This document shows positions 9,205 through 19,372 of a DNA stretch of 43,509 nt, piece after piece (positions within the stretch are counted from its first letter, which is position 1; every line of letters starts with the position of its first letter). Position numbers and translations under genes: made by a program. The notes below the pieces were generated by a model. That model worked only from the letters and a program-made list of their open reading frames with translations, was not told the DNA's origin and searched no databases. The DNA is from an uncultured Pseudomonadota bacterium (GTDB lineage Bacteria > Pseudomonadota > Gammaproteobacteria > Steroidobacterales > Steroidobacteraceae): assembly GCA_903858165.1 (NCBI GenBank), contig CAIOHZ010000230.1, positions 1 to 43,509 of the forward strand. The letters are read 5' to 3'.

Positions 9205-9210
9205 TATAAT
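9205..9210 (+). promoter_or_regulatory. Perfect -10 hexamer (TATAAT) upstream of lpoA
   Basis: A consensus TATAAT lies in the short divergent region between rsmI and lpoA. No good -35 is found 16-18 bp upstream. Transcription would begin near 9217, so an ATG at 9217 would be leaderless while those at 9241 and 9268 would have a short leader. This argues mildly for a downstream lpoA start. Confidence 0.45.
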
Positions 9211-9267
9211 CTGAACATGAAACCGGACGCCATCCTGCCCATGCACCCTGCCCGCACGCAAGCACCA

Positions 9268-11166
9268 ATGCACCGGCCCCGGCGTTATTGGCTTGGGCAG
9301 GCAGTTTCCGTTCGCCTTACCGTTTCCGTGTGCGGACTGGCAGTCCTGCTCGCCAGCGGCTGCAGCCTCACCACACCAGCACCGGAACCGGCCAAACGCC
9401 CCGTCTTGGCGCCGCACGCTGCGACGACACCAACCCGCTCGCCCCTCTCACCGGAGGCCGCTCTGTCCATCGCACGCGGCGCCGAAGCCCGTGCTGCCAG
9501 CCTTGCAGGCGAGGCGCGCACCGGAGCGTTAGAAGAGGCCGCTGCTGCTTGGGTGGCGGCCGGGGATGGTGGCGCTGCGGCGCGGGTCTTCGCCCAACTG
9601 CCCCCCAGTAAAGTACCCACCGAGCCACGCACACTTCTCGCAGCCGAGATAGCGCTTGCCCAGGGGCAACCAATGCGCGCGGCACAAGCACTCGACCGCC
9701 TCCCGACAACCAACCCTTCCCCAGCGCTGCGCTGGGCGCGTGCCCGCGTCGCCTTCACTAGGGGACAGGCGGCGCTCGGGTTGCAACTCATGGCGGACGC
9801 TCCCCTCCAAGCAGTTCCACGTGAAGGTGGCGTCAGTAGCGAAAGGCTCTGGTCGCAACTTCGCGGCGCCGCAAAACGGGGTGCAGACCTCGCTGCACCC
9901 GCTGGCAGTTCTGCTGCCGTCGCGGGTTGGCTGGACTTGGCCCGCACCGCACTTCGCGCCGAACAATCCCCCGCTGTGCGGGCAACCCTGTTTCAGGACT
10001 GGCGGCGACGCCATCCTGCCCATCCGGCCAATGGCCCACTGGTGGTTTCCATGATCGAGGCATCCCCTCCATTGCCGCCCAGCACTGGCCGCATCGCGCT
10101 CCTGCTGCCCCTTTCCGGTCGCGCCCAAGCAGCCGGTACGTCGGTGCGGGATGGCTTTCTAGCCGCTTGGTACGCACGTCCCGTGGCAAACCGGCCCAAG
10201 GTAGAGATTTACGATACGGGCACGGATGCCTTGGCTGCCTATCGACGCGCGCTCAGCGAAGGAGCTCAGGCCGTGGTAGGCCCATTGACCAAAGAGGAAG
10301 TCGGCGCCGTCGCCCGCGGCGCGGCGCCCGGCGTCCCGCTGCTGGCCCTGAACTTTCTGCCTGAAGGCACTCCGGCATCGCCGCTGGTGTTCCAGTACTC
10401 GCTCGCCCCGGAAGATGAGGCCATCGAAGTGGCCCGACGCCTCGTCGCCGAAGGACGCCGGCACGGCATAGCGTTGGTGCCCACCGGCGAATGGGGGACG
10501 CGGGTCCAGCGCGCTTTCGAGGAAACCCTGCGCGCCGGTGGTGGTCGACTCATCGCCATGCGTACCTACGCCCCGGATACCGCCGATTTCACGGCTCCCA
10601 TCCTCGAACTGCTTGGCGTGGACGATGCCAAACGTCGTTACCAAAAATTAGCGCAAGTGCTGGGGACCCCGCTCGAATTCGCCGCTACACGGCGCAACAA
10701 CATCGAGTTCGTGTTCATTGCCGGTCAACCCCAAGCGGCGCGCCTCATCCGTCCACAGTTGCGCTTCCATTACGCCGGGGACCTGCCCGTGTACGCCACC
10801 TCCGACGTGTACGACCCCAGCCCGAAGGCGAACCTCGACCTAGAAGGCGTCATGTTCCCGGACATGCCATGGATGATCGACCCGGACCCGACAGCCGTGG
10901 ATGTACGCAACGACCTGCGCACGGCTTGGCCCGAACGCTTGCGTCGTCGCGGTCGCCTGTATGCACTGGGCTTTGATGCCTACGCAGCAGTGTCCGAAAT
11001 CATGACGAGTCGCCGTCCATTTCAGACGCCGCTTTCAGGAATGACGGGGCGACTGACCGTCGACGCAGAACGACGCTTGCACCGCGAACTGGAGTGGCTG
11101 CAGGTTCGCGGCGGCGAACTCCGTGCCCTGCCGCCGGCTGGGCTGGCGGCGACTGACACGCCCTGA
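9268..11166 (+). CDS. lpoA: Outer-membrane lipoprotein activator of penicillin-binding protein 1a, LpoA
   Basis: LpoA is anchored in the outer membrane and reaches through the periplasm to stimulate PBP1a. From the ATG at 9268 the product is 632 residues. It has a basic N-region (HRPRRYW), a hydrophobic core and a lipobox LASGC with the lipidated cysteine at residue 32. A helical, TPR-like N-domain (Ala-rich, about 60-260) follows, then a periplasmic-binding-protein-like C-domain beginning around IALLLPLSGRAQAAG. ATGs at 9217 and 9241 are in frame but give an unusually long signal peptide. No start has a strong ribosome-binding site. The order rsmI/lpoA/yraN is conserved in gammaproteobacteria. 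Confidence 0.92.
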   Translation: MHRPRRYWLGQAVSVRLTVSVCGLAVLLASGCSLTTPAPEPAKRPVLAPHAATTPTRSPLSPEAALSIARGAEARAASLAGEARTGALEEAAAAWVAAGDGGAAARVFAQLPPSKVPTEPRTLLAAEIALAQGQPMRAAQALDRLPTTNPSPALRWARARVAFTRGQAALGLQLMADAPLQAVPREGGVSSERLWSQLRGAAKRGADLAAPAGSSAAVAGWLDLARTALRAEQSPAVRATLFQDWRRRHPAHPANGPLVVSMIEASPPLPPSTGRIALLLPLSGRAQAAGTSVRDGFLAAWYARPVANRPKVEIYDTGTDALAAYRRALSEGAQAVVGPLTKEEVGAVARGAAPGVPLLALNFLPEGTPASPLVFQYSLAPEDEAIEVARRLVAEGRRHGIALVPTGEWGTRVQRAFEETLRAGGGRLIAMRTYAPDTADFTAPILELLGVDDAKRRYQKLAQVLGTPLEFAATRRNNIEFVFIAGQPQAARLIRPQLRFHYAGDLPVYATSDVYDPSPKANLDLEGVMFPDMPWMIDPDPTAVDVRNDLRTAWPERLRRRGRLYALGFDAYAAVSEIMTSRRPFQTPLSGMTGRLTVDAERRLHRELEWLQVRGGELRALPPAGLAATDTP

Positions 11167-11175
11167 ACGACGGCC

Positions 11176-11538
11176 ATGGTTGACGCTCGGCATGTGGCGG
11201 GGGCTGCTGCCGAACAGCGCGCGCTGGAACACCTGACCTCAGCCGGACTTCGCTTACTGGAGCGCAACGCGCGCTTTCGCGTCGGTGAATGGGACCTGGT
11301 GATGACCGAGGGGGAAACCCTCGTCTTCGTAGAAGTACGCCTCCGGCAGCACCGGCAATTTGGCGGCCCCTTGGCAAGCGTGGACTGGCGCAAACAACGC
11401 AAACTGGAGCGCGCCGCGGTACTGTGGCTACAACGGCACCCAGAGCAAGGTCAGCGTCGCGCGCGTTTTGACGTTGTAGGCTTTACCAGCACGACGACGG
11501 CACCTACGTGGATCCGCGATGCTTGGCGGGCTACTTGA
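11176..11538 (+). CDS. yraN: UPF0102 endonuclease-fold protein YraN
   Basis: The 120-residue protein belongs to the UPF0102 family, which has a restriction-endonuclease-like fold; a DNA-processing role is suspected but not settled. The family core is visible: an N-terminal helix (AAEQRALEHL), RNARFRVGEWDLVM (31-43) and TLVFVEVRLR (48-57), with D40 and E53 as likely metal ligands. The usual isoleucine of the GEIDL motif is tryptophan here (W39). It follows lpoA by 9 bp and is probably co-transcribed with it. Its last 8 bp overlap the convergent sspB gene. The diaA gene that often follows yraN is absent. Confidence 0.9.
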   Translation: MVDARHVAGAAAEQRALEHLTSAGLRLLERNARFRVGEWDLVMTEGETLVFVEVRLRQHRQFGGPLASVDWRKQRKLERAAVLWLQRHPEQGQRRARFDVVGFTSTTTAPTWIRDAWRAT

Positions 11539-11956
11539 CGACCTTGAAACGGGCCCTGCGTTCCGCTGCCTCACCACTCGGGGGCATAGGCGGCACGGGC
11601 GGTGGCTCCGGTACCACGTGCCCCGCCAAGTCTTCAGCCGTGAACACGATGCCTTCGCCGGTCTCATTGGCATAGACGCCAAGCACTGCAGCAATAGGGA
11701 CAAGCACGCTGTGCGCAACGCCACCGAAACGGGCACCGAAAGTCACTTCGTCGTTACCCAATCGCAAACCATTGGTGGCACCCCAACTACAATTGAGCAC
11801 GATCTTGCCGTCACGGACAAACGCCCGCGGAACCTGCACACCGGGAAGTTCCGCATCGACGACCAAGTGGGGCGTGAAGCCGCTATCGCAAATCCACTCG
11901 TGCAAGGCCCGCAGCAGGTACGGGCGACGCGGACGACTGACCGGGGGAGTTGTCAC
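11531..11956 (-). CDS. sspB: ClpXP protease adaptor SspB
   Basis: SspB delivers ssrA-tagged polypeptides, and in some bacteria RseA fragments, to ClpXP. The 141-residue protein has the compact N-terminal substrate-binding domain (PYLLRALHEWICDSGFTPH near 12-30; VLNCSWGATNGLRLGND near 53-69). A flexible Pro-rich linker (about 113-128) leads to the C-terminal ClpX-binding tail RARFKVVK, the expected XB motif. It starts 1 bp after the sspA stop and is cotranscribed with it. Its 3' end overlaps convergent yraN by 8 bp with no terminator between them. The DegS/AlgW-like protease encoded nearby could be functionally linked through RseA processing; that is inference. Confidence 0.94.
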   Translation of the reverse strand: MTTPPVSRPRRPYLLRALHEWICDSGFTPHLVVDAELPGVQVPRAFVRDGKIVLNCSWGATNGLRLGNDEVTFGARFGGVAHSVLVPIAAVLGVYANETGEGIVFTAEDLAGHVVPEPPPVPPMPPSGEAAERRARFKVVK

Positions 11957-11957
11957 C

Positions 11958-12611
11958 TCAATCGAGGTCGATATCGCCGGCCACGGCGGACACCAGCCGT
12001 CCCGAGGTGGTCAGGCTAGCGCGGAAGGAAGCCCTCGCGAACTGACGCTGCGCGTAACGCTTTACGTCTGCACCGGCATCGCCGAGTTCGATACCCAGCA
12101 TGGGCAAGCGCCACAACAGCGCCAACACGGCAGTGTCAACAAAGCTGAACGTGTTGCCGAGGAAGAACGGCTGCGCCCGGAACAGCGGCGTAGCAGCGAG
12201 CACCGCTTCACGCAGGTCACGATTCGCAGTGGCCATGGCCTTGGCATTGCCATCGAGACGGGCCGCTGTTGCCTTGGCCTCCAGCGAGAACCAGTCACGC
12301 TCAATACGCGATACGGCCAGACGCAGACGCGCCCGCTGCGTAGGCTCCAGCGGCCATAGCGGCGGGTGCGGATGTCTTTCCTCTAGGTACTCGAACAGCA
12401 CCCGCATATCGTAGACGGCGAGTTCGCGGTCCGCAAAAGTAGGAACCTCGTGGTACGGATTCAGGTCCAGCAAATCCTCAGGAGGACGTGCCGGATTGAC
12501 GTCGACGATATCGACATCAAGCGCTTTCTCGGCAAGGACGATGCGCACAGCGTGGCTGCGCGGGTCGTCCTTGCGGGAATATAGAACTAAAGATGCGCGC
12601 GCAGCTGCCAT
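11958..12611 (-). CDS. sspA: Stringent starvation protein A
   Basis: SspA is a glutathione-S-transferase-fold protein without GST activity that binds sigma70-RNA polymerase and alters transcription during starvation and acid stress. The 217-residue sequence has an N-terminal thioredoxin-like domain (SHAVRIVLAEKAL at 19-31; NPYHEVPTFADREL at 51-64) and an all-helical C-domain. The surface PHP tripeptide that SspA uses for RNA polymerase contact is present at 81-83. It lies directly after petC (gap 4 bp), so sspA-sspB probably share the bc1 operon transcript, as in Pseudomonas and relatives. Length is normal. Confidence 0.94.
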   Translation of the reverse strand: MAAARASLVLYSRKDDPRSHAVRIVLAEKALDVDIVDVNPARPPEDLLDLNPYHEVPTFADRELAVYDMRVLFEYLEERHPHPPLWPLEPTQRARLRLAVSRIERDWFSLEAKATAARLDGNAKAMATANRDLREAVLAATPLFRAQPFFLGNTFSFVDTAVLALLWRLPMLGIELGDAGADVKRYAQRQFARASFRASLTTSGRLVSAVAGDIDLD

Positions 12612-12615
12612 GGCA

Positions 12616-13371
12616 TTACTTCACGTCTTTCCAATACTCCTTCTTCAGGAGATACGCGAACCCGGTGAACACCAGCAGGAACAGAATGACCCAGACGCCG
12701 AGGTCACGGCGCTTGGTCTGAATCGGTTCGCCGATGTATTCGATGAAGTTCACGGTGTCCCTCACGAAGGAAGCGTATTCCTCCGGCTGCAGCGTGCCAA
12801 CATCACCAGCTTCGAGTTTCTCCACCGCGCTGACAGCCTTGCCGTCCTCGCCCGTATGCGACTTCATCACGGCCTTCTGCACGCCCTGCAGGCCAGACAA
12901 CACGTGCGGCATGGCCGTGCCAGGCAGCGCCAAATTGTTTACGCCATGGGGACGGGTGTCGTCCGCGTAGAAGGTCATGAGGAAGGTGTAGATGTAGTCC
13001 GTACCACGCGAACGGGCCAGCAAGGACATGTCCGGCGGGGCATTGCCGAACCAGCGCTTGGCGGACTCAGCAGGCATGCCGCTCTGCATGGTGTCGAAGG
13101 GCGCCGTTCCGGTGAACTGCAAGGACTTCAGCTCTCCGTCGGGGATGCCAAGGTCGGCTCCGACACGGTTCCAGCGAACATACTTGGCCGAGTGACAACC
13201 CAAGCAGTAGTTCACGAAGTTGCGTGCGCCGCGCTGCAGGCTCGCCTTGCTGTAGATGTCGTTGCCAGCATCCATCAACTCGACGCCTTCAGTGCTGGCC
13301 AAAGCACCTTGTGCACCAAACATCATCAGGCCCGCCGCGAAGGCGGCAAGGAACGTCTTCTTAGTGAGCAT
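12616..13371 (-). CDS. petC: Cytochrome c1 of the bc1 complex
   Basis: Cytochrome c1 receives electrons from the Rieske protein and passes them to a soluble or membrane c-type cytochrome. The 251-residue protein has a signal peptide (about 1-25), a CLGCH heme-binding site (C56, C59, H60), a likely methionine ligand in TAMPHVL (M154), and a C-terminal membrane anchor at about 226-245 followed by a positive tail (KKEYWKDVK). It overlaps petB by 11 bp and precedes sspA. It is a plain c1, not fused to cytochrome b. Confidence 0.96.
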   Translation of the reverse strand: MLTKKTFLAAFAAGLMMFGAQGALASTEGVELMDAGNDIYSKASLQRGARNFVNYCLGCHSAKYVRWNRVGADLGIPDGELKSLQFTGTAPFDTMQSGMPAESAKRWFGNAPPDMSLLARSRGTDYIYTFLMTFYADDTRPHGVNNLALPGTAMPHVLSGLQGVQKAVMKSHTGEDGKAVSAVEKLEAGDVGTLQPEEYASFVRDTVNFIEYIGEPIQTKRRDLGVWVILFLLVFTGFAYLLKKEYWKDVK

Positions 13372-14626
13372 CGTAGGTGACCCTCTCCGGCACCGGCTTC
13401 GTGGAATCCATGCGAGACCACCACGGCATCAGCAGGAAGTAAGCGAAGTAAATGACCGTGAACACCCGCGCCAGCAAGGGATAGATGCCGGTCGAAGGCT
13501 TCAGGCCAAGGTAGCCCAGCATGACGAACGTGACCACGAAGATGCCGAGAGCAAGCTTCGAGATGGGTCCGCGATAGCGGATGGACTTTACTGGAGATTT
13601 ATCGAGCCACGGCATCAGCGCCAGCATGACGATGGCGCCGAACATGGCCAACACGCCCCAGATTTGCGTACCGAAGAACGACGGCACCGCGCGCAAGATG
13701 GCGTAGAACGGCGTGAAGTACCAGACCGGGGCAATGTGCGGCGGCGTCTGCATCGGATTCGCCGGCTCGAAATTCGGCGCCTCGAGAAACAGCCCCCAGC
13801 CGTCAGGCTTGAAGAACACGATGGCGGAGAACAAGGTGAGGAAGACACCAAGACCGAAGAGATCCTTCACGGTGTAGTACGGGTGGAAGGGAATGCCATC
13901 CAGTGGCTTGCCGTCAGCGCCCTTGGTTTTCTTGATCTCGACGCCGTCAGGATTGTTGGAACCCACTTCGTGCAACGCCAAGATGTGCGCCACCACCAAA
14001 CCCACCAGCACGAACGGCAAGGCTACGACGTGCAGCGCAAAGAAGCGGTTCAGCGTGATGTCAGAGATGTAGTAGTCGCCGCGGATCCATTCCACCAGGC
14101 CGTCACCAACCACGGGGATGGTGCCGAACAAGGAGACGATGACCTGCGCACCCCAAAACGACATATTGCCCCATGGCAGCAGGTAGCCCATGAAGGCCTC
14201 TGCCATGAGCACCAAGTAAATCCCCATGCCGAGGAGCCACAGCAATTCGCGGGGCGCCTTGTACGAACCGTACATGAGCGCACGGAACATGTGGAGGTAC
14301 ACCACGATAAAGAACGCCGAAGCGCCCGTAGAGTGCAAGTAGCGGATGAGCCAACCCCACTCGACGTCACGCATGATGTACTCAACGGCACCGAAGGCAT
14401 CGGCGGCCGAGGGCTTGTAGTTCATCGTCAGGAAGATGCCCGTGACGAGCTGGAGGACCAGCACGAACAAGGCCAACGCTCCGAAGTAATACCAGACGTT
14501 GAAGTTCTTGGGCGCGTAGTACTCAGTGACATGCTCGCGCAGCATCTTGTCGAGCGGGAAACGCGCGTTGATCCAGCCGCTTAGGCCGCCCTTTTGGGCT
14601 GCGTTGTTGGGTTCAGTCGAGGCCAT
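13361..14626 (-). CDS. petB: Cytochrome b of the bc1 complex
   Basis: This integral membrane subunit holds the two b hemes and the Qo and Qi sites. The 421-residue protein has eight predicted helices. The heme ligands are visible as H98 and H112 (13 residues between) and H199 and H214 (14 between). The Qo-site tetrapeptide, PEWY in mitochondria and Rhodobacter, is PVWY here (300-303), a variant known from beta- and gammaproteobacteria. Gene order petA-petB-petC is standard. It starts 46 bp after petA and overlaps petC by 11 bp. The protein is complete, with no sign of a split or fused gene. Confidence 0.96.
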   Translation of the reverse strand: MASTEPNNAAQKGGLSGWINARFPLDKMLREHVTEYYAPKNFNVWYYFGALALFVLVLQLVTGIFLTMNYKPSAADAFGAVEYIMRDVEWGWLIRYLHSTGASAFFIVVYLHMFRALMYGSYKAPRELLWLLGMGIYLVLMAEAFMGYLLPWGNMSFWGAQVIVSLFGTIPVVGDGLVEWIRGDYYISDITLNRFFALHVVALPFVLVGLVVAHILALHEVGSNNPDGVEIKKTKGADGKPLDGIPFHPYYTVKDLFGLGVFLTLFSAIVFFKPDGWGLFLEAPNFEPANPMQTPPHIAPVWYFTPFYAILRAVPSFFGTQIWGVLAMFGAIVMLALMPWLDKSPVKSIRYRGPISKLALGIFVVTFVMLGYLGLKPSTGIYPLLARVFTVIYFAYFLLMPWWSRMDSTKPVPERVTYDAH

Positions 14627-14672
14627 GGTGGGTGCCTGCTACTCCAGAAAAGGGACGGGGCGACAGAACGGC

Positions 14673-15260
14673 TTATGCCGCCTGCGCGCCCTCCGCGCCG
14701 ACGACAATCTTGCCATCGCCAACAAAGGCATACGGCGGAACTTCTAGGTTTTTCGGGGCGGGAACGCCCTTAAACACGCGACCGGAAAGGTCGAACTTGG
14801 AACCGTGACAGGGGCAATAGAAGCCACCCGGCCAACCCGCCTCAACCTCGCCGATGGCGAACTTAGAGATGGGCGAGCAACCCAGATGGGTACAAACACC
14901 CAGCACTACGAAGTATTCCGGCTTCTGTGCGCGTGCCGGGTTCTTGGCGAACTCCGGTTGCTTGGAGCCGTCGCTGGCCGGGTCGAGCAGGAGTGGGTCG
15001 TGGGCGCCGAGATCCGCCAGCATCTCCGGGGTACGGCGGACCACCCAAACTGGCTTGCCACGCCACTCGACCTTGATCATGGAACCGACGTCCATGCGGG
15101 AGATATCGATCTCCACCGGCGCACCCAAGGCCTTGGCACGCGCACTAGGCTTCCACGAGGCAAGAAAAGGCGATACCGCAAGACCGGCACCGATGGCACC
15201 TGTCGCGGCAGTAGTTGCCGTCAGCAACTTGCGACGACCCAGATCAACATGTTCGCTCAT
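14673..15260 (-). CDS. petA: Rieske iron-sulfur subunit of the bc1 complex
   Basis: The mobile 2Fe-2S subunit carries electrons from quinol at the Qo site to cytochrome c1. The ATG at 15260 gives 195 residues with an N-terminal twin-arginine-type sequence (RRKLLT, 9-14), a transmembrane anchor (about 14-34), and the two cluster-binding loops CTHLGC (C123, H125, C128) and CPCHGS (C149, C151, H152). In-frame codons upstream to 15335 lack conservation and would run through the predicted promoter. A consensus TATAAT at 15325-15330 on the minus strand probably drives petABC-sspAB. Confidence 0.96.
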   Translation of the reverse strand: MSEHVDLGRRKLLTATTAATGAIGAGLAVSPFLASWKPSARAKALGAPVEIDISRMDVGSMIKVEWRGKPVWVVRRTPEMLADLGAHDPLLLDPASDGSKQPEFAKNPARAQKPEYFVVLGVCTHLGCSPISKFAIGEVEAGWPGGFYCPCHGSKFDLSGRVFKGVPAPKNLEVPPYAFVGDGKIVVGAEGAQAA

Positions 15261-15324
15261 TGATAAACCCCAAGGTTTTGTCACTGCGCCCGGACGACCG
15301 CCAAGTCGACCGGGGGCATCCTGT

Positions 15325-15330
15325 ATTATA
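15325..15330 (-). promoter_or_regulatory. Predicted -10 element for the petABC-sspAB operon
   Basis: The minus strand reads TATAAT here, about 65 bp upstream of the petA ATG. The corresponding -35 (around 15348-15354) is weak. The region is the divergent spacer between petA and the AlgW-like gene, so a plus-strand promoter may also lie in it; the TTGACA at 15389-15394 has no matching -10. Confidence 0.45.
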
Positions 15331-15426
15331 CACACGCACCAAGGGGCACTTGCACCACTCCATCAGCACAGATTAAGTGCCCACCCCCTTGACACTCTGC
15401 TCTCGCACCGCGACGGTAGCACCACG

Positions 15427-16728
15427 ATGCACCGCTCAATGAAACGCTTGGACCAAGCGGTCCGCTACGCCTCACCCTGGATCTCGCTCGGGCTCGCGCT
15501 GGCGTTGCTGGTGGTGTGGCTGCGTCCCGACGCAAGCCGCACGCGGACACCATCTCCGGCGAACACGGCGCAGCAACCGGCTACCAACGGCAACACCCCC
15601 ACGCCAACCCCATCGCCAGCGCCGGTAGCAACTACACCGGCCCTTGCGCCAGTACCCGAATGGCGCGGAGCCTCGTCCTACGCTGCCGCCGTGAGCGCTG
15701 CCGCTCCGGCGGTCGTAGGGATCAGCACGCAAAGTTTGGTACGCGGCAGAGATGTGCCCAGCGGACTACCCGAGGAATTCATCCACCTAGTGCCCGAGAC
15801 TGCGCAACGCGTTCAGGGCGCGGGGTCCGGGGTCATCATCGATGTGCGCGGCTATGTAGTGACCAACCAGCATGTCATCGCCAACGCCAACGAAGTAACA
15901 GTGCAATTGGCCGACGGCCGTTCAGCGCGCGCGCGCATCGTCGGCAGCGACCCGGATACGGATCTGGCCGTACTGAAGATTGCGCTACAGCCCCTGCCAG
16001 CGATAGAACTAGGCCGCTCGGATCGACTGCGGGTAGGCGATGTGGTCCTCGCCATCGGTAACCCACTGGCCATGGGCCAGACGGTCACGCAAGGCATCGT
16101 CAGCGCCACGGGCCGCGGACAACTCGGCTTGGCGATGTTCGAGAACTACGTGCAAACGGACGCAGCCATCAACCCTGGCAATTCCGGCGGCGCATTGGTC
16201 GATGCGAGAGGCCGCTTGGTGGCCATCAACACGGCAGTGCTGCGCAGGCAGGACGGCACCGAGGGTATTGGCTTTGCCATCCCGATGAATCTGGTACGTG
16301 GCGTGGTGGCAGAACTCATCGATAACGGCCGTGTGGCTCGCGGCTGGCTAGGTGCTGGCCTGCACGATGTCGAAGCCGTCATTCCGAGCGGCGGCAAACC
16401 CGCGGTGGAAGACATCATGCGCAACGCCGCCGGCGCGCCACGGCTCCGCGGCGTCGCCGTCGCGGGAGTATTGCCCGGTAGTCCGGCAGCAGCGGCGGGG
16501 CTTGGTCAGCGGGACTTGGTGTTACGGCTAGACGGGCACCGGGTCGTGGATGCGCGTGACCTGATTTCCCGCCTAGCGCAACGCCGTCCGGGCTCCAAAG
16601 CGCGTCTCGATGGCTATCGTTACGCCCCCACCGGATTCCGACCGTTCGCTATCGTTGTCACGCTGGGAGAGCGCCCGCAGGACGCGCAGGAACTGGCCGT
16701 GCGCTACCCCGGCTTGGTACCGGGCTAA
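15427..16728 (+). CDS. DegS/AlgW-type membrane-anchored periplasmic serine protease
   Basis: The 433-residue protein has a short cytoplasmic N-terminus, one transmembrane anchor (about 15-33), and a low-complexity Pro/Thr-rich periplasmic linker (about 40-77). A trypsin-like protease domain follows, with catalytic triad H149 (TNQHV), D179 (DPDTDLAVL) and S253 (GNSGGAL). One PDZ domain (about 330-425) completes it. The single PDZ plus membrane anchor resembles DegS/AlgW, which senses outer-membrane protein stress and cleaves the anti-sigma factor of RpoE. No rseA or rpoE is in the window, so that role is inferred. The PDZ contains an extra loop (about 335-360). A second ATG at 15439 is possible. 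Position before murA recalls algW in Pseudomonas. Confidence 0.9.
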   Translation: MHRSMKRLDQAVRYASPWISLGLALALLVVWLRPDASRTRTPSPANTAQQPATNGNTPTPTPSPAPVATTPALAPVPEWRGASSYAAAVSAAAPAVVGISTQSLVRGRDVPSGLPEEFIHLVPETAQRVQGAGSGVIIDVRGYVVTNQHVIANANEVTVQLADGRSARARIVGSDPDTDLAVLKIALQPLPAIELGRSDRLRVGDVVLAIGNPLAMGQTVTQGIVSATGRGQLGLAMFENYVQTDAAINPGNSGGALVDARGRLVAINTAVLRRQDGTEGIGFAIPMNLVRGVVAELIDNGRVARGWLGAGLHDVEAVIPSGGKPAVEDIMRNAAGAPRLRGVAVAGVLPGSPAAAAGLGQRDLVLRLDGHRVVDARDLISRLAQRRPGSKARLDGYRYAPTGFRPFAIVVTLGERPQDAQELAVRYPGLVPG

Positions 16729-16777
16729 GGCCGCGGGGCCGCTACCCACCAACACCAACCGCAAGGCAGTAGAGGCG

Positions 16778-18299
<1,522 letters not shown>

Positions 18300-18388
18300 G
18301 GCGCAGCAGTTTACGGGAAAGTGTGCCGGCGCGTGTCCCGGTGCGCAGCGGCCGGTGACCCGGCGCCCGGGCGCGCTATGATGGAGCC

Positions 18389-19372
18389 ATGACTGCGCCC
18401 CTCGACGATGCCCGCATTCTGGCCGCCGGCCGTGCCGCCCTCGCCACCGAAGCTGCGGCCGTGGCCGCACTGGTGGAACGGCTGGATGCCACATTCGCTG
18501 CCGCTTGCCGTTGCCTCATCGGCATCCGCGGTCGCGTAGTCGTCACCGGCATGGGCAAGTCCGGGCACGTCGGCAGCAAGATAGCAGCCACCTTGGCCAG
18601 TACCGGCACGCCGGCATTCTTTCTGCACCCGGCCGAGGCCATCCACGGCGACCTCGGCATGATTACCCGCGATGATGGCGTCATCGCCTTGTCGAACAGT
18701 GGCGAAACGGCGGAAGTGTTAGCGCTGGTCCCAACGCTGCGCCGCCTTGGCATTCCCGTGGTCGCGCTTACGGGCAATCCGGCGTCCACACTCGCCACCG
18801 CGTCCTCGGTACATCTTGATGTCGCAGTCGCGGCGGAAGCCTGTCCGTTGAACTTGGCGCCCACGGCCAGCACCACGGCCACGCTTGCCATGGGCGATGC
18901 CTTGGCAGTGGCCTTGCTGGAACTGCGGGGCTTCACCGCCGAAGATTTCGCTCGCTCTCATCCCGGTGGCAGCTTGGGCCGACGCCTGTTACTCCACGTC
19001 GCCGACGTCATGCGCAAAGGTGAGGCAATGCCCGTGGTAGGGCCGGAGACCCCGCTACGCGATGGACTGCTGGAGATGTCCGGTAAGGGCCTTGGCATGA
19101 CCGCCGTCACAGATGCTACCGGCAGACTCCTCGGCATCTACACCGACGGCGACTTGCGGCGCACGCTGGACCATGGCCCAGACCTTCGCACCCTCAAGAT
19201 GCATGAAGTAATGACGCCAGCGCCCAAAGCCATCCTGCCCACCGCTTTGGCTGCCGATGCGGTCAATCTCATGGAGCAGCATCGCATCACTGCGCTTGCC
19301 GTCGTGGATGAGAATGGTTATCTCGTGGGCGCCTTGAACGTCCACGACCTGCTCCGCGCGGGGGTCATGTGA
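18389..19372 (+). CDS. kdsD: D-arabinose-5-phosphate isomerase
   Basis: KdsD interconverts ribulose-5-phosphate and arabinose-5-phosphate, supplying the precursor of Kdo for LPS. The 327-residue protein has an N-terminal SIS (sugar isomerase) domain with VTGMGKSGHVGSKIAAT (about 52-68) and HGDLGMI, then two CBS domains (about 205-325). Length and layout match the E. coli enzyme (328). It starts a tightly packed kdsD-kdsC-lptC-lptA-lptB operon and overlaps kdsC by 4 bp (GTGA). Confidence 0.96.
   Translation: MTAPLDDARILAAGRAALATEAAAVAALVERLDATFAAACRCLIGIRGRVVVTGMGKSGHVGSKIAATLASTGTPAFFLHPAEAIHGDLGMITRDDGVIALSNSGETAEVLALVPTLRRLGIPVVALTGNPASTLATASSVHLDVAVAAEACPLNLAPTASTTATLAMGDALAVALLELRGFTAEDFARSHPGGSLGRRLLLHVADVMRKGEAMPVVGPETPLRDGLLEMSGKGLGMTAVTDATGRLLGIYTDGDLRRTLDHGPDLRTLKMHEVMTPAPKAILPTALAADAVNLMEQHRITALAVVDENGYLVGALNVHDLLRAGVM

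Noticed and set aside
13256-14584. 442-codon plus-strand open frame opposite petB and petC
   Set aside because: Antisense shadow of the bc1 genes, strongly charged composition and no domain.
15389-15417. TTGACA upstream of the AlgW-like gene as a promoter
   Set aside because: No -10-like sequence occurs at 16-18 bp downstream.
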